DNA of 64,000 bases from Halobacteriales archaeon QS_3_64_16. GTDB taxonomy: Archaea; Halobacteriota; Halobacteria; Halobacteriales; Halococcaceae. The notes under the pieces are model-generated. The model made no database searches. It saw nothing but the letters and a program-made list of their open reading frames with translations, and was not told where the DNA came from. Below, piece by piece: positions 1-8,459 of the stretch (position 1 is the stretch's first letter; each line of letters opens with the position of its first letter). The stretch spans positions 62,001 to 126,000 of the forward strand of contig PXRJ01000001.1 in the NCBI GenBank assembly GCA_003021705.1, read 5' to 3'. Position numbers and translations under genes: made by a program.

Positions 1-767
1 TTGGCCCTACTCGGCATAACTAGCACACTTGTCCGCAAGGGGGCCGCGAACGAGCGTTTCTGCCTTCTCGGTAGTTTCGGTGACGAGGGTTTCCCGGAGC
101 GAGCCGACCTCGCCCGGGTTCTGGCCCCGTTTCGCGCGCTCGCCCCGGGAGTCGGCGATCTGGCGTTTCGCGAGGTCGAAGGGGACGCGTGCGCCGACGA
201 AGCCATCCGCAATCCGAGCCCCTCGGCGGACGCTCGGTTCGTTGCTCGCGCCGACCCAGATCGGCGGGCGCGGTTCTCGTACCGGCTGGGGCCTGATCGA
301 GAGGCCCTCGAAGGCGAAGAACTCGCCGTCGTAGGTGAGCGAGCCTCGCGCCAGAGCCGTTTTACCATCTCGACGCCCTCGCGAAGCCGGCCGGGGGCCT
401 CGGCGCGTGTCACCCCGAAGGCGTCGTACTCCGCCTCACGATAGCCCGGCCCGGCCCCGAGGACGAACTGCCCGCCGATGAGTACGTCCATCGTCGCGCC
501 GAGCTCCGCGATCCGCACTGGACCGTGCAGGGGCAGCAACGAGAGCAGCGCCGCGAGGTCCACGTCGCCGACGTGCTCGGCGAGGTGGGCGAGAACCGCC
601 TCGTCGAGCAGGTACTGGTGGCCGTCGGTCGCGTAGTGTTCGCCGACCGCGAGCAGGTCGAAGCCGGTCTCCCGAGCTAATTCGGTGTGTCCGATCGACT
701 CCTCGCTGGTGTCCCGTAGATCGCGCTCCAGGTCGTATTGGGTGACGAGAAAGAGTCCGAAATTCAT
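1..767 (-). pseudogene. Broken luciferase-like (F420-dependent type) oxidoreductase, runs off the window edge
   Basis: The reverse strand reads MNFGLFLVTQYDLERDL from an ATG at 767, then family-typical blocks (VGEHYATDG, GGQFVLGAGPGYR, RPPIWVGASNEPSVRRGA). Such proteins are TIM-barrel oxidoreductases that usually bind F420 or flavin. The first frame holds until about position 345. There a single missing base moves the homology (LTYDGEFFAFEGLSI) into another frame. That frame ends at TAG (positions 9-7), followed directly by Gly-Gln, where homologues usually have Trp-Gly-Gln. So one frameshift and one probable Trp-to-stop change are visible. The C-terminal part lies outside the window. The family is clear; the substrate is not. 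Confidence 0.8.
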
Positions 768-881
768 GCGGGGGCTATCGAAATCTCGGCGCTTGTAGCT
801 TTGGGGCGCGCTTCCGGTCTGACCGTCCGAGACGGGAGCGTCGCTGGAAAGAGCTAATGCCCTCGGCGAGCAGGGGCCGGC

Positions 882-2582
882 ATGCTCCACTGGCCCGCGG
901 CGACGATTTACGAGGCGCTCTCGGGGATCGCCGCGGCGCGACCGAACGCCGACGCACTGCGCTTCGAGGGCGAGCGGATCACCTACGGCGAGCTGCTGGC
1001 CGAGAGCCGGGCGCTCGCCAGTGGATTGGCCGAGTTGGGCGTCGGTCCGGGCGATACGATCGCGGTCTGGCTGGCGAATCGCCCCGAGTGGATCACGACT
1101 CAGCTAGCGAGTTCCTATCTCGGCGCGGCGGTCGTCGCAGTCAACACTCGGTATCGGACCCACGAACTCGAGTACCTGCTTCGCGACGCCGAGTGCTCCG
1201 CTCTCGTGACCGAGCGATCGTTTCTCGATACCGACTTCCTCGCGACCCTCGCCGAGGTGGTGCCAGAGATTCGCAAGGGGGGTCCTACGGAGTTCGTGCC
1301 CGAATCGATCCCATCGCTCGACGCGGTCGTCGCGCTGGAGAGTACGGGGGAGTTCCCGGCGGTCCGTGCCTACGAGGATGTGATCGCGGGCGGCGAAACG
1401 ACGACCGACGAGAACGCCAGGGGACCGGAGCCCGCTACCGACCCGACGGCTCCGGCCTGTATCTTCTATACGAGCGGGACGACGAGCGACCCGAAGGGCT
1501 GCCCGCAGACGAACCGCTCGCTACTCAATCACTCCCACCAGGTCGGCGTCCACCTCGGCGTCGAGAGGGGAGACGTCGCGCTCGGCGTGCTCCCCTTCCC
1601 CGGCGTCTGGGGGCACAACGCCCTCCTGAGTGCCCTCGCGCATGGCATCCCGCTCGTGATCCGGACGCACTTCGAGGCCGGGAAGACCCTCCGGCTCATA
1701 GAAGAACGGGCGGTGACGTACTACTCGGCGCTCGCGACGATGCACCGCCGGTTGATCGACCACGCGGACTTCACACCCGAGCGCGTCGCCTCACTCGAGC
1801 GCGGGGCCGTCGGCTTCCTGTCGATGGGCTACGACGAGGCAGTCTTCGATCGCATCGAGGCGGCATTGGGCTTCCCACTAGTCCAACCCTACGGTCTCTC
1901 GGAAGCCAATAGCCAGGTGTTCGTCGGCGATCCTGAAGACCCGATCGAACGGCGAAAGCGGGTCGGCGGGCCGTTGATCCACCCCGAAGAGGAGAGCGCC
2001 AAAATCGTCGATCCCGAGACCGGCGCGGAGCAACCGCCGGGAGAGGAGGGCGAACTCTGCCTGCGGGGCTACAATGTCGTCGAGAAATACTTCGGGAAAC
2101 CCGAAGCGACCACCGAAGCCTTCGAAGATGCTCCCGCGAGTGATACGAGCGGGAGTGTGGGAGAGCGAAGCTCTTCGGAAAAGTGGTTCCACACGGGCGA
2201 TCTCGTCGTCCAGGACGAGGCGGGGTATCTCTACTTCCGCTCGCGACTCGACGACGCGCTGCGGGTCAGGGGATTTCTCCTCGCGCCACGGGATATCGAG
2301 CGCGTTCTCGACGACCATCCCGCGGTCAAAGGGTCACAGGTCGTCGGCGCGCCCCATCCTCGGCACGGCCAGGTGCCCGTCGCGTTCGTCGAAGCCGCCG
2401 ACGGCTCTCCTGTCGACGAGGGGATTCTCGAGGATTTTCTCGCCGGTCGGATCGCCGATTACAAGCTACCCGCAGCCTTCGAGTTCGTCGATGCCTTCCC
2501 CCGAGCCGAGGGCCCTCACGGCGCGAAGGTCCGAAAGGACGAGCTTCGAGAGCGGGTCGCCGACCGCTTCCGCGAGGAGTGA
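882..2582 (+). CDS. AMP-dependent acyl-CoA synthetase/ligase family protein
   Basis: This 566-residue enzyme should activate a carboxylic acid to its acyl-AMP and then acyl-CoA. Visible motifs are the P-loop (YTSGTTSDPKGC, near residue 202), YGLSEANS (A5), WFHTGDL (A7), the hinge RVRGFLLAPRDIE (A8) and a C-terminal GAKVRKDELRE with the likely catalytic Lys. The A10 region is looser than usual. About 18 residues (DAPASDTSGSVGERSSSEK, nt 2130-2183) are inserted just before WFHTGDL, where homologues have only a few residues; this DNA is palindrome-rich. The ATG follows a short gap after the divergent luciferase-like pseudogene. Nearby CoA-transferase, acyl-CoA dehydrogenase and MaoC genes point to acid catabolism. 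The substrate cannot be told. Confidence 0.9.
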   Translation: MLHWPAATIYEALSGIAAARPNADALRFEGERITYGELLAESRALASGLAELGVGPGDTIAVWLANRPEWITTQLASSYLGAAVVAVNTRYRTHELEYLLRDAECSALVTERSFLDTDFLATLAEVVPEIRKGGPTEFVPESIPSLDAVVALESTGEFPAVRAYEDVIAGGETTTDENARGPEPATDPTAPACIFYTSGTTSDPKGCPQTNRSLLNHSHQVGVHLGVERGDVALGVLPFPGVWGHNALLSALAHGIPLVIRTHFEAGKTLRLIEERAVTYYSALATMHRRLIDHADFTPERVASLERGAVGFLSMGYDEAVFDRIEAALGFPLVQPYGLSEANSQVFVGDPEDPIERRKRVGGPLIHPEEESAKIVDPETGAEQPPGEEGELCLRGYNVVEKYFGKPEATTEAFEDAPASDTSGSVGERSSSEKWFHTGDLVVQDEAGYLYFRSRLDDALRVRGFLLAPRDIERVLDDHPAVKGSQVVGAPHPRHGQVPVAFVEAADGSPVDEGILEDFLAGRIADYKLPAAFEFVDAFPRAEGPHGAKVRKDELRERVADRFREE

Positions 2583-2654
2583 GAAGCGACCGGAGGAAGG
2601 GATCGATACTTCGGGATAGGAAGTAACGAGCCGAATCGATCCGCCGAACTCCGA

Positions 2655-3209
2655 TCACTCCTCGGGCTGCCAGCCGACGAACGGGCCTTCGAGGGGCACC
2701 GCGAGGGCGTCTAACGCGCGGGCGGTCGCTACGTAGTGGCTACAGAGCATCGCGACGCCGGTCAGGGTACTCGTCTCACAGAACTCCGCGAGACCGTCGT
2801 GGATCGTATCGGTGACCTCGCCACGGGCGAAGGCGTCGGCGTAGGCGAGCAGTGCCCGATCCCGATCGTCGAACCCATCGCAGTTCTCGAAGTTCTCGTC
2901 CGCACCGCGGCCGATAGCGGCGATCTCCTCGTCCGTGAGGCCGGCCTCGCGGCCGATGTCGACGTGTTGGTGCCACTCGTACTCGGAGTCCAGTGCGCGG
3001 GCGACCGCGAGGATCAGGAGTTCGCGCTCGCGGGTCGTGAGTTCGCCGGCCTCCCAGAGGGTCGTGCCGTAGCGCATATAGGACTGCAGAACAGGGGGAG
3101 CGTTCCCGATCGCCCGGAAGACGTTGCGCTCGCCGAGGGCGTCCTCGCCGAGTAGGTACTGGTACTCTTCGGGGAAAGCCTCGCGATCGACGAGCGGGAC
3201 GCGTGCCAT
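2655..3209 (-). CDS. Carboxymuconolactone decarboxylase (CMD) family protein
   Basis: The 184-residue all-helical protein has the CMD core: the segment from ERELLILAVARALDSEYEW through QHVDIGREAGLTDEEI, then DRDRALLAYADA. There is no CxxC of the AhpD peroxidase type, so alkylhydroperoxidase activity is unlikely. I use the internal ATG giving MARVPLVDREAFP. A longer upstream extension is possible on paper but is basic, unlike haloarchaeal proteins, and overlaps the divergent CoA-transferase start. Members of this family often sit in catabolic clusters; the reaction here is unknown. The gene converges on the acyl-CoA synthetase gene. Confidence 0.85.
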   Translation of the reverse strand: MARVPLVDREAFPEEYQYLLGEDALGERNVFRAIGNAPPVLQSYMRYGTTLWEAGELTTRERELLILAVARALDSEYEWHQHVDIGREAGLTDEEIAAIGRGADENFENCDGFDDRDRALLAYADAFARGEVTDTIHDGLAEFCETSTLTGVAMLCSHYVATARALDALAVPLEGPFVGWQPEE

Positions 3210-3381
3210 ACCATCGTTGGAAGCGAGACCGACAAAAGCGTATCTCCGCTCGAACCCTTCGACTGCTTCGGTCCCGGCTCCATCCAGATCGGTCCGCGCC
3301 GCCGATCTCGGTACCCTACCTCGGCGTTCCGGGAGCGACGATCGGGGCAACTTCTTTGTCGGTGTCCGCGGACTGGGAGGT

Positions 3382-4662
3382 ATGCAACCGTTCGAAGGCG
3401 TGGACGTCCTCGATCTCACCCAGTCGATCGCCGGTCCCTTCTCTGCCCAGTGGCTCGGCGCGTTGGGCGCTACGGTGATCAAAGTCGAGCCGCCGGGCGG
3501 CGACGCCTTCCGGGATCTGCTCGACGGCGCGATGTTCGCCTCGGTGAACTTAGGCGGCAAGGAGAGCGTCTGTCTCGATTTCACCACCGAGGAGGGACTA
3601 ACCGCCGCGAGAGACCTCGCCGAGCGCGCCGACGTGATCGTCGAGAGCTTCCGGCCCGGGGTACTCGATCGCTTCGGGCTCGATTACGGGTCGGTATCGG
3701 CGACCAACGAGGACGTGATCTACTGTTCGGTCTCGGGGTTCGGGGCGGACGGCCCCCGGGCGGACTGGCCGGCGTACGACCCGGTCGTACAGGCGATGAG
3801 CGGGCTGATGTCGACCATCGGCTACCGGGATCGCCCGCCGGTCAGAGTCGGCGCGAGCGTCATCGATTACTGTACGGGGACGACCGCCGCCCTCGCGATG
3901 ACGGCTGCACTGCTTGAACGCCGACGAACGGGCGAGGGCGAACGCATCGATTGCAGCCTCTTCGAGGTGGCGGTCTCCTGGATGGGCTACTGGATCGCCC
4001 ACTACACCGGTACCGGCGAAATCCCCGAACGCTCCGGCCAGGGATTTGCCGGACTCGCCCCGAACGAAGTGTTCCACGCCGGCGGGAAGCGGAGAGAGAA
4101 GAGCGGGAGCGGCGGGAACGAAGGTGAAAGAGAGGAGGAAGGAAAGAGAGACAACGGAGGTGATGGCAGCGACGAGGACGAGGGAGAACCGTTCTACATG
4201 GCGGTAGTGAACGACCGACTGTATGCCAAGCTCTGTGAGGCGCTCGACCGCGAGGACCTCGCGACCGACGACCGGTTCGCCGACAACGCGAGTCGATGGG
4301 AGAATCGAGAGGCACTCCGGGAGGAACTCGGCGCGGAGTTCGCGACCTACGATCGCGAGGGGCTAACGACCCTGCTCGCCGAAGCGGGCGTGCCGGCCGG
4401 CCCGCTCCGGACGGTCGACGAACTCGTCGAGGACGACCCCCAGGTCGGTGCCCGGGAGTTGCTCACCGACTCGCACAACGTCGAGACCGACAGCCCAGTA
4501 CGGACTGCAAGGTTGCCCTTCCGGACGAGCGATGGCCGACCGACGCTGGGCGAGCGGCCGCCGACCCGCGGCGAGCACACCCGCCGCGTACTACGGGAGT
4601 TGGGCTACGACGACGACCGGATCGACCGGATGCTCGCTGCAGGTGCCGCCGGAGAGGGGTGA
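3382..4662 (+). CDS. CaiB/BaiF (family III) CoA-transferase with a purine-rich insert
   Basis: The 426-residue protein starts MQPFEGVDVLDLTQSIAGPF, typical of family III CoA-transferases that move CoA between carboxylic acids. Asp162 in VIDYCTGTTA matches the catalytic Asp of formyl-CoA transferase. ALLERRRTGEGERIDCSLFE and the C-terminal TRGEHTRRVLRELGYDD are also family-typical. Residues about 235-268 (nt 4084-4185) are a Lys/Glu/Gly/Asp-rich insert encoded by almost pure purine DNA, placed between NEVFHAGG and EPFYMAVVNDRL, which are normally close together. The frame stays open. The ATG at 3382 fits the family start; an upstream extension in the same frame is not homologous. Confidence 0.9.
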   Translation: MQPFEGVDVLDLTQSIAGPFSAQWLGALGATVIKVEPPGGDAFRDLLDGAMFASVNLGGKESVCLDFTTEEGLTAARDLAERADVIVESFRPGVLDRFGLDYGSVSATNEDVIYCSVSGFGADGPRADWPAYDPVVQAMSGLMSTIGYRDRPPVRVGASVIDYCTGTTAALAMTAALLERRRTGEGERIDCSLFEVAVSWMGYWIAHYTGTGEIPERSGQGFAGLAPNEVFHAGGKRREKSGSGGNEGEREEEGKRDNGGDGSDEDEGEPFYMAVVNDRLYAKLCEALDREDLATDDRFADNASRWENREALREELGAEFATYDREGLTTLLAEAGVPAGPLRTVDELVEDDPQVGARELLTDSHNVETDSPVRTARLPFRTSDGRPTLGERPPTRGEHTRRVLRELGYDDDRIDRMLAAGAAGEG

Positions 4663-4720
4663 TTTCTCGTTCGGGCTCCGGTCGAGCCAACGCCGATGCC
4701 GGCTCGTCGCTTCGAGCGTC

Positions 4721-5828
4721 TCAGCGACCGTCGAAGGCGGGCTCGCGCCCGTCGAGAAAGGTGCTCATCGCCTCGGACTGATCGGCGGTGTCGAAGCAGG
4801 CGGCGATGTCGGTGCGAGCCCCCTCGATACCGGTTTCGACGCCGAGCGAGCGCCAGGCGCGAAACACCTCCTTCTGCCGACGGAGTATCAGCGGGCTCTT
4901 GGCCGCGAGCCGATCGGCGCGTCGAACACCACGCGTTCGCTCGCGTACTCGCTCGCTATCTCGATCGCGGCCTGGCCCAGTCCGACCGCGTTGGCCGCGA
5001 GAGAGATGCGTTCGGCGTTCGCGAAGGCCATCAGATACCGAAAGCCCGCACCCTCCTTGCCGATCCGGTCCGCGTCGGGAATCGAAAAGTCTCGAACCAA
5101 ACCTCGTTCGAGTCGGCGGCCCCTCGTCCGGCCTTCGGGGTCTCGCTGACCTCAATGCCATCCCGGTCGGCGTCGAAGGCGGTGGAAAAACAGCGAGAGG
5201 CCATCGAAGCGACTGCTCCCGCTCTCGCCTCCTTCCCCGCGCGGGCCGGTCCGAGCGAGTAGCATGATTACGTCGGCCTCTTGTGCCTTCGAGGTCCTGA
5301 TCTTCTGACCGTTCACGACGTACTCTCCGTCGTCTTCGCCGTTCTCGTCCTCGCCGTCTTCGTCGGCCTTTCCCCTCCCTCCACCAGCACCCGACACGCG
5401 CTCGGCCGTCGGCTCGGTGCGGGAGGTATCGAGCCCGAAGTTGGGTTCGGTGACACCAGTACAGACCATCACCTCGCCGCTCGCGATATTAGAGAGATAT
5501 CATTCCTTGTGGGCTTCGGAACCGAACTCGACGAGCGGCGCAGCGCTGAAGACGTGATGGGAAGTGATCGACGTCCCCGCCATCGCCGCGCCGGAACAGG
5601 CGATCTCCTGCTGGACGATCGAGGTCTCCTGGACGCCGTAGCCCTCGCCGCCGAACTCCTGGGGTTTGTCACACCACACCACCTGCCATCGGCGAAAGCC
5701 TCGAAAAGCTCCCAGTCGAACTCGTGATTCCGGTCCTTCTCGCGCCAGTACGCGTCGCCGAAATCGTTACAGAGGTCGCGGGGCCGCCGGCGGATGAGAC
5801 GCTGTTCTTCCATGAGCGCCAAGTCCAT
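4721..5828 (-). pseudogene. Acyl-CoA dehydrogenase remnant fused to the tail of an enoyl-CoA hydratase
   Basis: Reading the reverse strand, MDLALMEEQRLIRR is followed in shifting frames by acyl-CoA dehydrogenase blocks: CDKPQEFGGEGYG, GTSITSHHVFSAAPL, MVCTGVTEPNFG, YVVNGQKIRTSKAQEADV and FRYLMAFANAERISLAANAVG. Frameshifts lie near 5680, 5180 and 5095, and a TGA at 5502-5500 replaces a probable CGA (Arg). At about 4910 the homology changes: after FDAPIG comes LAAKSPLILRRQKEVF, then AACFDTADQSEAMSTFLDG, which is the C-terminal end of a crotonase-family protein. The dehydrogenase C-terminal domain is absent. A deletion joining two neighbouring genes, followed by further decay, explains this best. 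Confidence 0.85.
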
Positions 5829-5986
5829 GTCGGAGACTGTCACGGGAGCGAGCAAAGTCGTTTCGCCGACAGAGGGTCGTCGATCGACTCGCTCGGAATC
5901 ACACTACACGCGATCGCTTTGACCTCGGTCGCCCGCGGGCGCTTCGGGGTCAACGGTTATGACTCGGGCGCGTGTCCTCCGCGTCG

Positions 5987-6928
5987 ATGGCACTGACGAG
6001 CACGCCCGAAGAGCGCTTCGCGGACCTGCCGGAGTACGACTACGAACCGCAGTACGTCGACGTCGGCGAACCCGAAATGGCCTACGTCGACGTCGGCGAT
6101 CCGGACGCCGAGGAGACCTTCCTCTGTCTGCACGGCGAGCCGACCTGGGGGTATCTCTACCGGAAGACCATCCCGACCCTCCGAGAGGAAGGCCGCGTGG
6201 TCGTTCCCGATTTCGTCGGGTTCGGCCGCTCCGAGAAGTACACCGAGCGCGAGAAGTACACCTACGAGATGCATTATAGCTCGCTGGTCGCTTTCGTCAA
6301 GACCCTCGACCTGGAGAACATAACCCTCGTCTGTCAGGACTGGGACGGCATTCTCGGACTACCCGTCGCGGTCAACGAGCCCGAACGCTTCGCCCGTCTC
6401 GTCCCGATGAACACGGGCGTTCCGAGCGGAACTCAGGAAATGCCCGAGGCCTGGGAGGAGTTCCGAGCGTTCGTCGAGCGCGCCGACGAACTGCCGATCG
6501 GCATGCTGATCCAGAACGCCACGGCGACCGAACTGAGCGAGGAGACGCTCGCGGCCTACGAAGCGCCGTTCCCGAGCGAGGAACACAAAGCCGGTGCCCG
6601 GGTCGCGAGGCGGTTTCACCGCCTCGAATGTCGCAGTGCGTAGCGCCGCGCTTGGCCCGACATGGTGCCCCGGGAGGGCGGCGGCGACGGCGCGGCGGTA
6701 ACGCGAGCGGCTGCCGAACGCCTCGCCGAGTGGGAGAAACCGGCGTTCGTTCTCTTCGCCGACGCCGATCCGATCACGAGCCCTAATCGCGACCCGCTGC
6801 GCGAACTGATTCCCACGGCGAGCGAGCAACCCGACACCTGGATCGAGGGCGCGATGCACTTCCTCCAGGAGGACGCCGGCGAGGAGATCGCCCAGCAAAT
6901 CGTCGAGTTCGTTCGCCGGACGCGCTAA
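5987..6928 (+). pseudogene. Haloalkane dehalogenase (DhlA-like) interrupted by a 48-nt insertion
   Basis: The alpha/beta-hydrolase sequence closely follows DhlA-type haloalkane dehalogenases: LCLHGEPTWGYLYRK with the oxyanion region, nucleophile Asp in VCQDWDG, cap-domain residues, and the catalytic-His block EGAMHFLQEDAGEE at the end. After HKAGAR, 48 nt (6602-6649) are inserted in frame, and they include a TAG stop (6641-6643). Without them the protein would read AGAR-AWPDMVPREGG and continue in frame to the stop at 6926-6928, about 298 residues. Every catalytic residue is otherwise present, so the insertion may be recent. The start is taken at MALTSTPEER; a GTG five codons upstream is possible. 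Confidence 0.85.
6602..6649. repeat. 48-nt palindromic in-frame insertion in the dehalogenase gene
   Basis: The insert carries a perfect hairpin, CGAGGCGG - TTTCA - CCGCCTCG (about 6606-6626), plus about 23 nt ending near TAGCGCCGC. Its borders are inferred because deleting exactly 48 nt restores an uninterrupted dehalogenase reading frame. The length is a multiple of three, but the insert contains an in-frame TAG. No transposase is nearby. It could be a small palindromic (REP- or MITE-like) element; only this one copy was noticed in the window. Confidence 0.65.
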
Positions 6929-6976
6929 CCGAGCGGTGGGTCCCGAACCCTGATGCACCGCGAGTGTGAGCGTAAC

Positions 6977-7435
6977 TCACTCCGACTCGGCCTCGGGCCG
7001 GCGGGCGACCATGCCCAGCCCGACCCAGGAGATGACCGGCTCGCCATCGACGAGGCCGGTGAGCTGACTATCGACGTAGCCCCGATCGGGGGCGCTCTCG
7101 GAGGGGCGTTTGTCCAGAACTTCGGTGTGGATCGAGAGGGTATCGCCCGGCCGCACTGGCTGGTGCCAGCGCAGCTCGTCGACCCCGCGAGCGCCCATGC
7201 CCGCCTGATCGTCGAGCGGCCCCTCGACGAGCAGACGCATGCAGATCGAGGCTGTGTGCCAGCCGCTCGCGATCAGCTCTCCGAAGGGCGAGTCCTCGGC
7301 GGCTTCCTCGTCGACGTGGAAGGGTTGAGGGTCGTACTGCTCGGCGAATTCGAGCATCTCCTCAGCCGTCACCGTATACTCGCCGAACTCCTCGGTGTCG
7401 CCGACCTCGATGTCCTCGTAGTACACTGTCGTCAT
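6977..7435 (-). CDS. MaoC family dehydratase (hot-dog fold)
   Basis: This 152-residue protein has the (R)-specific enoyl-CoA hydratase signature: YDPQPFHVDEEAAEDSPFGEL followed by IASGWHTASI, with the Asp/His pair of the hydratase motif, and later HQPVRPGDTLSIHTEV. It should hydrate a trans-2-enoyl-CoA or a related CoA ester. The start MTTVYYEDIEVGD is chosen over an ATG ten codons upstream because the conserved part begins there. It is divergent from the SDR gene and fits the CoA-ester catabolism of the surrounding genes. Confidence 0.88.
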   Translation of the reverse strand: MTTVYYEDIEVGDTEEFGEYTVTAEEMLEFAEQYDPQPFHVDEEAAEDSPFGELIASGWHTASICMRLLVEGPLDDQAGMGARGVDELRWHQPVRPGDTLSIHTEVLDKRPSESAPDRGYVDSQLTGLVDGEPVISWVGLGMVARRPEAESE

Positions 7436-7564
7436 CACCCGCGATTCCAGTGGAGAGAGCAAATAGGTTGGTGCCGGGGACCATCGCAGTCAGTGAGAGC
7501 GAACGCCGAGGGCGATGACCGCGACGCGAACAGTTAACAGGCCGCGCAGGGAAAGCTCTCGGGT

Positions 7565-8341
7565 ATGGATCTCGGACTCGAGGACCGGACCGCGCTCGTG
7601 ACGGGCGGGGGCGGTCGGATCGGTAGCGAGGACTGTCGCGTGTTCGCCGAAGAAGGCGCGGCGGTCGTGGTACTTGACGTCGATCGGGAGGCCGCCGAGA
7701 GCGTCGCCAAGGGGATCGAGGGCGACGGCGGGAGCGCACGGGCGGTCGAATGTGACCTGACCGATCGGGAGGACGTCGGCGCGACGATCGAAGCACTGCG
7801 CGAAGAGACGGGCGGCATCGACGTCTTGGTGAACAACGCGGCGATGGTCGACGCCCGTGCACGCCTGCAGGACTACAGTGATGAGATCTGGGATCGGGAC
7901 ATCGCGATCAACCTGACTGGCACGTACAATATCACCAGAGAGGTGTTCCCCGCGATGTGCGATCGGGGCTGGGGTCGGGTGATCTCGATGAGTTCGATGG
8001 CCGGCTGGCAGGGCGGGTTCGGTCAGGCGTCCTACGCCGCGACGAAGGCGGCGCTGATCGGGTTCGGGAAGACCCTCGCGCTCGAAGGCGCTCAACAGGG
8101 CGTGACCTCGAATATCATCACGCCGAACATCGTCGTCGAGCAGTTCGCCGATATGTCGATCGAGGAACTCGAAGAAGTCGATTCGTACTTCGCTCGAATC
8201 GCGAAGGCCACGCCGATGCGCCAGTTGGGTCGGGAGGTAGACGTAGCGAACACCGTCGCCTTTCTCGCGAGCGAGCAGGCGAGCTACGTCACCGGCCAGG
8301 TACTCGGTGTCACCGGCGGCGTGGACCTGTTCAGCTTCTGA
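7565..8341 (+). CDS. SDR family NAD(P)-dependent oxidoreductase
   Basis: The 258-residue classical short-chain dehydrogenase has a Gly-rich nucleotide loop (TGGGGRIGS, residues about 13-21), an acidic residue after beta-2 (VLDVDREAA) that favours NAD, the NNAAM motif, catalytic Ser in ISMSSMAG and the YxxxK pair in SYAATKAAL. It probably oxidises or reduces a hydroxy- or ketoacyl substrate, perhaps in the same CoA-ester pathway as MaoC. The C-terminus GVTGGVDLFSF is normal. No lesion is seen. Confidence 0.9.
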   Translation: MDLGLEDRTALVTGGGGRIGSEDCRVFAEEGAAVVVLDVDREAAESVAKGIEGDGGSARAVECDLTDREDVGATIEALREETGGIDVLVNNAAMVDARARLQDYSDEIWDRDIAINLTGTYNITREVFPAMCDRGWGRVISMSSMAGWQGGFGQASYAATKAALIGFGKTLALEGAQQGVTSNIITPNIVVEQFADMSIEELEEVDSYFARIAKATPMRQLGREVDVANTVAFLASEQASYVTGQVLGVTGGVDLFSF

Positions 8342-8459
8342 TCGCTCCGCCAGCCTGAAGCGGGGCTCCGATACCGCCTTCGACAGAGGAGAAGGGCTCG
8401 ATCTAATAAAGTCAAACCTGCTTCGGAGCGCCTTTAGGCTGGGGCGACGAGCGGCTGGT

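Noticed and set aside
7-9. In-frame TAG in the luciferase-like gene as pyrrolysine
   Set aside because: Haloarchaea are not known to encode pyrrolysine, and the same gene already has a frameshift, so decay is simpler.
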